Origin: Actinomycetes bacterium
GTDB lineage: Bacteria > Actinomycetota > Acidimicrobiia > Acidimicrobiales > Acidimicrobiaceae
Reading direction: 5' to 3'
Length of the DNA: 9,067 bases
Assembly (NCBI GenBank): GCA_021844725.1
Contig: JAKBSX010000067.1
Location: 1 to 9,067, forward strand
Shown: positions 1-6,549 of the stretch, one piece after another
Numbering within the stretch: the stretch's first letter is position 1
How the letters are laid out: each line of letters begins with the position of its first letter
Program-made: the position numbers and the translations under genes
Notes under the pieces: model-generated
Told to the model about the DNA's origin: nothing
The model's input: the letters and a program-made list of their open reading frames with translations, nothing else
The model's database searches: none

Positions 1-1180
1 TGGGACCAAACGGAGCAGCAACTATCATTCTCCTGGCCACTATTACGGCCAGGGAAGCCGCAATAGCCTCAAAAGCAGCAGATGTCCAGGCTAATCCGTA
101 ACCGGACCTGTCTACTATAAATCCAAACAAAAGTGGTCCAAAGACCGAACCCAAATAAGCTCCGGACTGGGTGATTCCAGTGGCATATCCCGCAGATTTT
201 GGATAGTTCCATACCACGGCGAAGTTGAACAACCCGTTCCATCCCCAGCCAGCGCCGTAACTGATCATTGTGGCAGGAATAATTAGCCAACCAACTCCGC
301 TCATCAGCATCAGGTACCCAAGGCCTCCTAAACCAACCATAGTTGCGACCACCTGGAAATGTCTACCATTTCGCCTATCGGCTAAAATTCCATTTATAAG
401 TCGAGAACTCATACCCGTGACAGATCCGAGCACAACTAAATATCCAGCGTCACCCGGCTTCCAACCATGGTGCACTGAAGAAGACACCAGGAAAGCACCC
501 AAACCATTGGCTGCACTTGAACCTAATCCCATCCCCACTGCAAGGACTATAAGAGGCGCTACGTAAACCTTATTCACGGGCCTGGCCTTGGCAACTTTGC
601 GCTCAGACTTGTCGGGCCCCTTAGGTATCAAAAAATAAAGTATTGCCCCTATCGGGGCAATCATAAGATACGCATAGTGCCAGCCGATGGTCAATGCCAC
701 CAGTGGCACTGCGAGCCCGGAGATAAAAGTAGCGACCGGAATTGCTGCCTGTTTGATTCCAAAAGCAACCCCCTGGCGGGAAATCGGTATGACGTTAGAC
801 AAAAACAGGTTTATGGCAGGCTGAACTGCTCCATTTGTTATCCCGGCAAGGCTTAGGAAAATTAAAAAAACGAGGTAACTATGGGCCAACAACCCAATCC
901 CCAGAAGGGCAATAACGGCCATGATGACACACACACGCATGATTCGCTCGAAACCGGAACGCTCTGCCATCTTTCCCGAGGCGATGGAAGTGAGTGCAGC
1001 TGAGGCAAAAAATACACCAACAGCACCACCTAACTCGGAAGCATTTAGATGGAGGTCATGTCGAATCTGTACCGCCAGAGCACCAGTGAGAAATACTGGA
1101 ATACTGGACATCGTCGTTAGAGAAATTCCAAGGACTATCGGCCTCAGGGCAATCTTCTGTTGATCAATTGGTTTATTCAA
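1..1180 (-). CDS. MFS transporter, copy 1 (3' end cut by window edge)
   Basis: Major facilitator superfamily membrane transporter; the substrate is not identifiable. I translated the minus strand from 1180 to 2 and found an uninterrupted frame of 393 codons ending ...VAAPFGP at the window edge. By alignment with the neighbouring 405-residue paralogue only a few C-terminal residues should be missing. Two MFS motif-A-like loops are present: SGKMAERSG between predicted helices 2 and 3, and NGILADRRNGR between helices 8 and 9. A 16-residue run, PVFLTGALAVQIRHDL, is identical in the neighbour. Start: the only start codon between the upstream in-frame stop (TAA) and helix 1 is TTG at 1180. It has no convincing Shine-Dalgarno sequence close by (an AGGGGA lies about 25 bases upstream, too far). 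The next option, an ATG inside helix 1 (ATGTCCAGT), would damage that helix. The gene lies last in the minus-strand run, 157 bases after the paralogue. MFS membership is secure; the start is uncertain. Confidence 0.88.
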   Translation of the reverse strand, partial: MNKPIDQQKIALRPIVLGISLTTMSSIPVFLTGALAVQIRHDLHLNASELGGAVGVFFASAALTSIASGKMAERSGFERIMRVCVIMAVIALLGIGLLAHSYLVFLIFLSLAGITNGAVQPAINLFLSNVIPISRQGVAFGIKQAAIPVATFISGLAVPLVALTIGWHYAYLMIAPIGAILYFLIPKGPDKSERKVAKARPVNKVYVAPLIVLAVGMGLGSSAANGLGAFLVSSSVHHGWKPGDAGYLVVLGSVTGMSSRLINGILADRRNGRHFQVVATMVGLGGLGYLMLMSGVGWLIIPATMISYGAGWGWNGLFNFAVVWNYPKSAGYATGITQSGAYLGSVFGPLLFGFIVDRSGYGLAWTSAAFEAIAASLAVIVARRMIVAAPFGP

Positions 1181-1337
1181 TTTACAAGTACCATAAGACC
1201 GTATTTCCCCTAAGCATATCGACTGATTATCAAGTGAAGATTATTTCATTAAGATCCTAAACAAAAGCTAACAACAACATAAATTACGTGTGAGTAATCG
1301 ACTGAGCTGCCGAAAACTCATTGTACTAAAAATTAAA
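1181..1337. other. Intergenic spacer between the two MFS genes
   Basis: This 157-base, AT-rich gap separates the stop of MFS copy 2 from the start of copy 1. It is much longer than the other gaps in the minus-strand run, so copy 1 may have its own promoter, but I could not find a well-spaced -35/-10 pair. No strong hairpin with a T-tract is visible. A 9-bp direct repeat (ATCGACTGA at 1218-1226 and 1297-1305) is the only repeat I noticed and may be chance. Confidence 0.4.
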
Positions 1338-2555
1338 TCAGCCAACCGCTCCTGGCTCGGAAGATATTGTGAGCCGTCTCCCAATCAAGATTGCTCCAAC
1401 CGCTGCCAGAGATAAGCAAACAGCCATGACCCATGCTACGGAATAGCCAGCGTGTTCCACTACTATGCCAAATGCCAGTGGTCCTAGCACGGAGCCCACA
1501 TAGGCACCCGACTGAACAGTACCAGTTGCGTAGCCGGCATACTTCGTGAAGTTTCGCACCACGCCAAAGATGAACAAACCATTCCAACCCCAGGCAGCCC
1601 CATAACTTACAATTATTCCCGGAATAATCAACCATCCATAGCCGAAAACCAGCATCAAATATCCCAAAGCTCCTATCGCAGCAGACCAAGCAGCAAACAG
1701 AAAGTGTCGGCCAGTTCTGCGATCGGCGAGCGCACCGTTACCAATCCTGGCTATTGCGCAAATTAGAGAACCAGCCACTGTGAGCAGTCCAGCAACACCT
1801 GGATTCCATCCGGAATGAACCAGAGAAGATACGATAAATGCACCAAAGGAATTGGCAGCGCCAGTTCCGAGTCCCATTGCTAACGCTAGCATTGCAATTG
1901 GGGCAGGCGATGGCCGAGAAGCTGTGTCAGTTACTCTTGAAGAGGGTCCACTCGGAACAATAGATTTTGGAACAAAGAAGTAAAGAATCAGTCCCAGGGG
2001 GACTACGCCGATATAAGCATATCTCCACCCAACCGTAAGGGCAATTAATGGAACCGCTAAGCCGGCAAGCAGTGTCGACACCGGAACCGCGGCTTGCTTA
2101 ACACCGTAGGCAAAGCCTTGTCGTCGTTTAGGAATCACGTGTGATATAAATACGTTAATTGGTGGCTGAAGTGTCCCATTGATGGTGCCACTCACTGCTA
2201 ACAGCAGAACAAACACCAGATAATTGCGCGCTGCGGCTCCTATGGAAAACAATGTCAGCGATGAAGCTAAGAGACAAATCCGCATTGTCCTGGCACCGTC
2301 AACCTTGTGAGAAATACGACCCCCTAGGTAAGAAGATAATGAAGCGAATCCGAAAAATGTAGCTACTGCAGCTCCAAGAAGTGAAGGGGTAAGGTTCAGA
2401 TCATGCCTGATCTGAACCGCCAGAGCCCCAGTCAAAAATACCGGCATTACCGCAGACACTGCAATGCCGACAACTAAGAAGATGGGAGCAACCTTGAATT
2501 TGACATCCTCAGACTCTGTATTACTAGCTACGATCTCTATCTCATCGCTTGTCAT
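1338..2555 (-). CDS. MFS transporter, copy 2
   Basis: Complete 405-residue major facilitator superfamily protein, a normal length for 12-helix MFS members. A polar N-terminal stretch of about 22 residues precedes helix 1. Motif-A-like loops occur at about 78-92 (GGRISHKVDGARTMR) and 272-283 (NGALADRRTGRH). A hydrophilic central loop spans about 196-218. The region around 122-160 (INGTLQPPIN, then GVKQAAVPVS) and the SGAY.GSV.GPL stretch near 349-360 are shared with copy 1, so the two genes look like an old tandem duplication. The ATG start is well supported by GGAGGA at 2559-2564, three bases upstream. The gene begins 64 bases after the ferredoxin stop in the same direction and is probably read with the redox genes. 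Substrate unknown; general style suggests small organic anion or drug-type transport, but this is only a guess. Confidence 0.93.
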   Translation of the reverse strand: MTSDEIEIVASNTESEDVKFKVAPIFLVVGIAVSAVMPVFLTGALAVQIRHDLNLTPSLLGAAVATFFGFASLSSYLGGRISHKVDGARTMRICLLASSLTLFSIGAAARNYLVFVLLLAVSGTINGTLQPPINVFISHVIPKRRQGFAYGVKQAAVPVSTLLAGLAVPLIALTVGWRYAYIGVVPLGLILYFFVPKSIVPSGPSSRVTDTASRPSPAPIAMLALAMGLGTGAANSFGAFIVSSLVHSGWNPGVAGLLTVAGSLICAIARIGNGALADRRTGRHFLFAAWSAAIGALGYLMLVFGYGWLIIPGIIVSYGAAWGWNGLFIFGVVRNFTKYAGYATGTVQSGAYVGSVLGPLAFGIVVEHAGYSVAWVMAVCLSLAAVGAILIGRRLTISSEPGAVG

Positions 2556-2619
2556 CTGTCCTCCATTTTGCGCTATTAACCTTACTATTTGCGCAGGAGG
2601 AAACAGATTCCCAGGAGGC

Positions 2620-2826
2620 CTAATTTTCTAATATCATCACTGCCAAAGTAGGACAAATACGTTCCGCCCTTTTGGCCATGTCCAACAGATTAAGCGGTAT
2701 CTCCGAAGTTTTTATTATCGGATAGCCCCAGTCATCAAGGTCGATAAGTTCTGGAAGTAATTCTGCACACATGCCGTGACCATTACAAGCAATTGGATTG
2801 ATACGGAGTTTTGGCATCCTGGCCAT
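2620..2826 (-). CDS. Small ferredoxin, probable 3Fe-4S type
   Basis: A 68-residue cytoplasmic one-electron carrier. Cluster residues are Cys14, Cys20 and Cys58-Pro59; the site of the usual second cysteine is His17 in the run CNGHGMC. This three-Cys arrangement is typical of actinobacterial single-cluster ferredoxins, such as those serving cytochromes P450, which carry a [3Fe-4S] cluster. The rest fits the fold: the pattern LDDWGYP follows the first motif, and ERICPTLAVMILEN closes the protein. The ATG overlaps the stop of the NuoF-like gene by one base (TAATG), and AAAGGA lies about 8 bases upstream, so the two are translationally linked. The context suggests it gives electrons to, or takes them from, the NuoF-like protein rather than a P450: no P450 gene is in the window. 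Cluster type is inferred from the missing cysteine. Confidence 0.93.
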   Translation of the reverse strand: MARMPKLRINPIACNGHGMCAELLPELIDLDDWGYPIIKTSEIPLNLLDMAKRAERICPTLAVMILEN

Positions 2827-4133
2827 TATCTAATTCCTTTACGCGTATCGGTTGGAACTAAATAGCTATTGATCCCTGAATAAGAACAACCTCCCTGCCG
2901 GTGAATATCAAGTTCGCTCTCGAAATATCGGAGCGACGACTTTGACAGGATCACTGCTCCATCCGGCATTGCACACCCACCCCGGCCCATCACCAGAGCA
3001 CAGACCCGGTTTACCTCATCCACAACAGTGGTGATATTGCCTGGCCGTGACAACGTGTCCCAGAGCAAAGCAAGTTCTGGCAGGCCGTTAAAACATGGTC
3101 CGCACTGCCCCGATGACTGGCTGGCCAGGTATCTGATTATTTCAGACGTTTCAGTTATCGGGCAGCAAGATGAAACAGCTATCACGCCGGCACCTAATCC
3201 AAGGCCCATACCTTTCAGCGCTGGAGCACTGATAATCAGGTCCTTGACCTGCCCAGGAGGAACTAGCCGACCAAAATATCCCCCGAGTAACACAGAGCTG
3301 GTCTTTTGAAGGTTGATTGCCAAGGCCTCTAGCAGCTCGAAAACATTCAGGCCTGCTTCAACTTCAACCACAGCTGACCGACCGTCAGAATTTGTTATTG
3401 TTAGCAATCTTGTGCCAAATTCTGCATCGGTGCCAATCCCGGAATACCATTTGGCACCAAACCTAGCCAATAACGCAAGCTGAGCAAGAGTTTCGACGTT
3501 CGAAACCAGTGTTGGGCGACGCTTTATGCCCTTTTCTATAGGACGATCAGGAAGGTAAATTGGCTTACCACCAGAACCATCAACCGCTGAAATCACTGCG
3601 CTCTCAACCCCGGAAGGATATCCTACAGATGGATTTGAAATACTTATCTCAATTTTTACAGGATCAAATCCATGTCGCTCCGCCAGCGCTGAAGCGACAA
3701 CCGATGCAACGGCTGCGTTAGCATATTTCAGATGAATATGTCCAGTCGCGGCCCCAAGACTGCTCGCTAAAATTGTCAAACCGTCAATAACGAGATGGGG
3801 ATGACGAGTTAGCAAGGCGGCATCTTTACGCGAAAGAAATTCTGACTCCGTGCCATTGGCAGCGATCACCAAATTTCCGCTAAACCTTTGGTATGCTTCA
3901 ATTTTTCTTGAGAGTGGAAATGCGGCGCCTCCCCTCCCGTATATCTCAGTCTCAGCCAATTGGCGTTTGAGGTGATGAATTGAACCAAAATATGGTTCAG
4001 CACTTCCCAGTAAACTGAGGTGATCATCCCATACCAGAGTTTCGGTCCCGAGATAGGAAGCTCTGGCTTTTATTATTTGGGCACCTCCGTATCCGAGCCG
4101 GGGAAAGCTTTTTGAATAATCCTGAGAAGACAT
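2826..4133 (-). CDS. NuoF-like NADH dehydrogenase flavoprotein (SLBB and Fe-S domains)
   Basis: A 435-residue soluble protein related to the NADH-binding 51-kDa subunit of complex I, probably moving electrons between NAD(P)H, FMN and an Fe-S cluster. Visible landmarks are GRGGAAFP at 66-73 (FMN/nucleotide-binding loop), NGTESE..SRKDA at 93-105, PHLVIDG at 112-118, GVESA at 175-179 and RPTLVSNVETLA at 206-217. An SLBB-like segment follows (about 240-300), then the C-terminal Fe-S region: QSSGQCGPC at 339-347 with Cys344 and Cys347, and GRGGCAMPDGA with Cys387. The first cysteine of the classical ESCGxCxPC motif is Ser341 here, so only three of four N3-type ligands remain; I recall the same substitution in actinobacterial relatives. 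It is clearly not the NuoF of a complex I operon, since no other nuo genes are adjacent. ATG start with AAGGTGG just upstream, 33 bases after the haem-protein gene; TAATG overlap with the ferredoxin gene. Physiological partner and direction of flow are unknown. Confidence 0.9.
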   Translation of the reverse strand: MSSQDYSKSFPRLGYGGAQIIKARASYLGTETLVWDDHLSLLGSAEPYFGSIHHLKRQLAETEIYGRGGAAFPLSRKIEAYQRFSGNLVIAANGTESEFLSRKDAALLTRHPHLVIDGLTILASSLGAATGHIHLKYANAAVASVVASALAERHGFDPVKIEISISNPSVGYPSGVESAVISAVDGSGGKPIYLPDRPIEKGIKRRPTLVSNVETLAQLALLARFGAKWYSGIGTDAEFGTRLLTITNSDGRSAVVEVEAGLNVFELLEALAINLQKTSSVLLGGYFGRLVPPGQVKDLIISAPALKGMGLGLGAGVIAVSSCCPITETSEIIRYLASQSSGQCGPCFNGLPELALLWDTLSRPGNITTVVDEVNRVCALVMGRGGCAMPDGAVILSKSSLRYFESELDIHRQGGCSYSGINSYLVPTDTRKGIR

Positions 4134-4167
4134 TGACCACCTTGATTTTAGAAAAACTGATGAGGGC

Positions 4168-5274
4168 TTAAGAGGCAGATATGGTACCGGTGAAAGTGTT
4201 ACCTGAATTACTCAAGTTCAAAGTTGCCGTAAGAGTTATTGGATTCCCATTGGGGCTGGTCATACTGCAAACAATGGTTGAGCCATTTAACGTGCTCACT
4301 GTTCCCCGATAAACGATAATATTTTCCGAAGTCGAGACAACTTCAACAATACTTGAAGCCATTGCCACTCCCCCATCCTGCGGAAACCCTATCAGGACGA
4401 TAGACAATTCATAGCCATTAGAGGAAGACAACCCCCCAAGCAACCTGATAGCAATCTCGCCCTGAGAATTTGGCGGAGACTCATCCAGCTTCCCGTTCCA
4501 GGTCGAACTATAACCAGGTTTAATATCGATTACCGGAACCTTAGATTTAGCCGTCGTGACGTGCGAAGAGGAACGATTCGAGATTTGATCTGAAGCCAGA
4601 ATGGCCTGATTCAAACCACCCTGTGCCCTAGTGGGCCAGCTGGGGGTGAATGGTCCAATTGCTGCCCAGAACATAATCATTGCCGGCACTGATATAGCTA
4701 CAGCCCCCAAAAGAGCTCTCCTTATTGGGACCAAATCTTTGTAGCTGGCCAAACGAATCAATATTGCCCCGAGCAGCGAACCCCCCACTACGACATAGAT
4801 GATCTTGCCAAACAGTATTGGGCTATCGGAACCACTTCCAAGTCCATGAATAACAGAAAGCGCAAAAATAGGATATGAAAGCCAGTGCAGCGTCTTCCAA
4901 CTCTTGTAACCCATTTTAACCCGAAGTAGCGAAGTTATCAGAACGGCAATACCCAGATCAACGGCAACTGCTCCAAGGCCTATCCAAATCGGTCGGTACT
5001 GTGAAACAAAGGGCAGAAACACATCCTTTAGCCCAATTCTTGCATACTTGTCAAGAATTGCCGCTCCAACATGTATGGTAAGGATGACCACTGCCAAAAG
5101 CGACAGGGATCTGTGTACTTCAGGAGTTACAAATCGCGATCCACGGCGAAAATGAAAATTTCCCGCGGTCACAATTCCGAGTATTCCGATTAATCCCAGT
5201 AGCGCCAATCCGACGAAACCTGCAGAGCGGGAAATGTACCATAGCGGACTGATCGAAACGACAGCTATCGTCAT
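4168..5274 (-). CDS. Ferric-reductase-like haem membrane protein with C-terminal extracytoplasmic domain
   Basis: A 368-residue membrane protein. About six hydrophobic helices are visible: roughly 13-37, 54-75, 95-118, 128-145, 153-176 and 186-206. Four histidines fall in two pairs, His54/His68 and His130/His143, spaced 14 and 13 residues apart. That is the pattern expected for two stacked b haems in the ferric-reductase/MsrQ-type transmembrane domain. It probably carries electrons across the cytoplasmic membrane. No FAD/NAD-binding reductase domain follows the helices; electrons would therefore have to come from a separate protein, such as the NuoF-like protein or ferredoxin encoded downstream. 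Residues about 212-368 form a Ser/Thr/Gly-rich, beta-type domain with one cysteine (Cys336), predicted outside; I do not recognise its family. ATG start with GGAGGAG at 5278-5284; its ATGA overlaps the apbE stop by 4 bases. Haem binding is inferred from histidine spacing. Confidence 0.87.
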   Translation of the reverse strand: MTIAVVSISPLWYISRSAGFVGLALLGLIGILGIVTAGNFHFRRGSRFVTPEVHRSLSLLAVVILTIHVGAAILDKYARIGLKDVFLPFVSQYRPIWIGLGAVAVDLGIAVLITSLLRVKMGYKSWKTLHWLSYPIFALSVIHGLGSGSDSPILFGKIIYVVVGGSLLGAILIRLASYKDLVPIRRALLGAVAISVPAMIMFWAAIGPFTPSWPTRAQGGLNQAILASDQISNRSSSHVTTAKSKVPVIDIKPGYSSTWNGKLDESPPNSQGEIAIRLLGGLSSSNGYELSIVLIGFPQDGGVAMASSIVEVVSTSENIIVYRGTVSTLNGSTIVCSMTSPNGNPITLTATLNLSNSGNTFTGTISAS

Positions 5275-6206
5275 CCGCTCCTCCGCTTGCCAATGTTAGC
5301 TAACCAACCCCCAAAATAGAAGTCTCCCCTGGCACCCCGGGCCATTGCGGGTAGACGTAATCTAGCCAGCCATTCTCTCCCTGATTTACCCATAGCCAAT
5401 GTCCCGGTGGTAGCAATATTGGCATCGAGAGCAGATCCAGCCAGTGCGGTAACTGCATAAAACTCCGTCTCAGCTGGAGTTCCGTTAAATGGATCAATTA
5501 TGTGATGGATCTCCCTACCGCCTGCCGTCCATTTTCTGGTAGTCGTAGAAGAGGTTGTGATTCCACCTCCGCAAATTCCTATAGACAATCCTGAAGCCCA
5601 CGGATCGAGTGAACAATCATCAGTAATATTTATCGTCCAGTACTTACCATTATCCAAGGTTGAGGCGGAAATATCTCCGCCTAAATTTACCAGAACAGCC
5701 TCCTCCAACTCGGCTTCGATAGCTGTTTTGATCCTGTCGGCCAAAAAAGCCTTTCCGGTTGCACCAAGGTCAAACGTGACACCCTCAGCGACACTTATTG
5801 TCTTTTGTTCGCTGTTGAGTCGGACCCTGGAATAACCCTTAGGCAGTACAACTCTTATCGAAGCCTCACGAGATCCTTTTTGACTGATCAGGCGGAAATC
5901 CCTGTCATAACCGAGAGCCACCAAAGACCGGGCCACAGTCGGATCGACATATCCATTGGACATGCCTGCTCCAAACATCGCTGCTGTTATAGCGTCGAAG
6001 AGTAAAGGGCTGACTTTGATATCACTCCGACGCGACCCATTAAAAATAGTCATCAATTCCGAGTCACTTCGAAACCTGGAGGCTGTTTCGTCGAAATCAA
6101 TAAGGTATTTACTAAAAATACTAATTGCACGGTCCGACGGAAACTCCGAGAATCCTGCCAACACGCACGTGGTTCCCAGAGCATTTACTCTGTAATAATC
6201 GTCCAC
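5271..6206 (-). CDS. apbE: ApbE-type FAD:protein FMN transferase
   Basis: Enzyme family that attaches FMN covalently, from FAD, to Thr/Ser of acceptor proteins, using Mg2+. Counting from the GTG at 6206 (311 residues), the hallmarks are SRFRSDSEL at 43-51, DPTVARSLVALGYDRDF at 88-104, DLGATGKAFLADRI at 146-159, VNLGGDI at 173-179, HHIIDP at 234-239 and LDANIATT at 260-267, the last likely carrying metal ligands. Start choice: the frame stays open up to a GTG at 6299, but that would overlap the preceding gene by 92 bases and adds a basic, non-conserved stretch. The GTG at 6206 begins one base after the preceding stop and has GGTGGA seven bases upstream. GTG at 6218 is a weaker option. No signal peptide or lipobox is seen, so the enzyme looks cytoplasmic, unlike many ApbE lipoproteins. 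The 3' end overlaps the haem-protein gene (ATGA). No acceptor with the usual SGAT-type motif was found among its neighbours. Confidence 0.9.
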   Translation of the reverse strand: MDDYYRVNALGTTCVLAGFSEFPSDRAISIFSKYLIDFDETASRFRSDSELMTIFNGSRRSDIKVSPLLFDAITAAMFGAGMSNGYVDPTVARSLVALGYDRDFRLISQKGSREASIRVVLPKGYSRVRLNSEQKTISVAEGVTFDLGATGKAFLADRIKTAIEAELEEAVLVNLGGDISASTLDNGKYWTINITDDCSLDPWASGLSIGICGGGITTSSTTTRKWTAGGREIHHIIDPFNGTPAETEFYAVTALAGSALDANIATTGTLAMGKSGREWLARLRLPAMARGARGDFYFGGWLANIGKRRSG

Positions 6207-6222
6207 CTTATGATCCACCGGT
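6200..6222 (-). promoter_or_regulatory. Ribosome-binding site and stop/start coupling deciding the apbE start
   Basis: On the minus strand the small gene ends in TAA (6210-6208), followed by a single G and then the GTG codon (6206-6204) that I take as the apbE start. GGTGGA, inside the last codons of the small gene, sits seven bases before this GTG and can serve as Shine-Dalgarno. This arrangement is typical of translational coupling and argues against the longer GTG start at 6299. Confidence 0.55.
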
Positions 6223-6549
6223 AGCCACGGGAGGCTGAGCAGACTGCGTCGACCCCGAACCTGCTGACGAAATTCCTTGCTGTGGGGATACTGGAACACC
6301 CGGTGGTGGAGCCAGACTCGGAGAAATCACATTATATCCACTATTGCCCGGTGAATTCGAGCTTGCTTGGCTACTGGCAGAACCCGTTGAAGACCCAACT
6401 GGTTTACCTGGATTGATTTTTGCAACAATTCCAGCAATGCTTATAACCGATGCCAATGCGGCCAGCCAGAGGGTTTTTACGATGAATGATGCCTTTGCCA
6501 AGCCTAAATCCCGACTGTGACGGGAAAACTTATACACTTTCGATCCCAA
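6208..6549 (-). CDS. Small membrane-anchored Ser/Gly/Pro-rich protein, function unknown
   Basis: A 113-residue protein I cannot assign to a family. A basic N-terminus (about 1-25, several Lys/Arg) is followed by one hydrophobic helix at about 22-43. From residue 45 a low-complexity tail rich in Ser, Gly, Pro and Gln runs to the end, without cysteines or an obvious folded domain. Charge suggests the N-terminus is inside and the tail outside. It is the first gene of the redox run and abuts apbE. The layout recalls the anchor and linker of actinobacterial FMN-binding proteins often encoded beside ApbE, but the FMN-binding domain and an SGAT-like flavinylation motif are missing. Start is unsure: TTG at 6549 has AGAGG only two bases away, whereas GTG at 6537 has GGGA at a good six-base spacing (109 residues). 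Coding status is supported by the tight junction with apbE and the coherent helix, but low complexity makes it less certain. Confidence 0.65.
   Translation of the reverse strand: MGSKVYKFSRHSRDLGLAKASFIVKTLWLAALASVISIAGIVAKINPGKPVGSSTGSASSQASSNSPGNSGYNVISPSLAPPPGVPVSPQQGISSAGSGSTQSAQPPVATGGS

Noticed and set aside
270..566. Plus-strand open frame opposite MFS copy 1
   Set aside because: It lies entirely antisense to a clearly coding frame, has no family features, and its composition is that of a reversed membrane protein gene.
921..1163. Plus-strand open frame opposite the start of MFS copy 1
   Set aside because: It is antisense to the conserved N-terminal half of the transporter and shows no recognisable motif or ribosome-binding site.
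1218..1305. Nine-base direct repeat ATCGACTGA in the MFS spacer, considered as operator or attachment site
   Set aside because: Only two copies, 79 bases apart, without palindromic symmetry; chance occurrence is likely.
1333..1689. Second minus-strand frame inside MFS copy 2, considered as a frameshifted part
   Set aside because: The main frame is intact from 2555 to 1338 and carries all MFS motifs; this is an out-of-frame shadow rich in Trp, Cys and Arg.
2556..2619. Repeated CCTCCTG and GCGCAAA words before MFS copy 2, considered as a regulatory element or terminator
   Set aside because: The repeats are only 7 bases long, form no stable hairpin and are followed by no T-tract; one purine-rich word next to the start is simply the Shine-Dalgarno.
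3028..3309. Plus-strand open frame opposite the NuoF-like gene
   Set aside because: It is antisense to the conserved Fe-S and SLBB regions and shows no domain-like pattern.
2826..4133. Complex I operon membership of the NuoF-like gene
   Set aside because: No other nuo genes are adjacent, the first cluster cysteine is replaced and the neighbours are ApbE, a haem protein and a ferredoxin, so it is a separate NuoF-like lineage.
5557..6195. Several plus-strand open frames opposite apbE
   Set aside because: All are antisense to conserved ApbE motifs and none has a plausible start region or domain.
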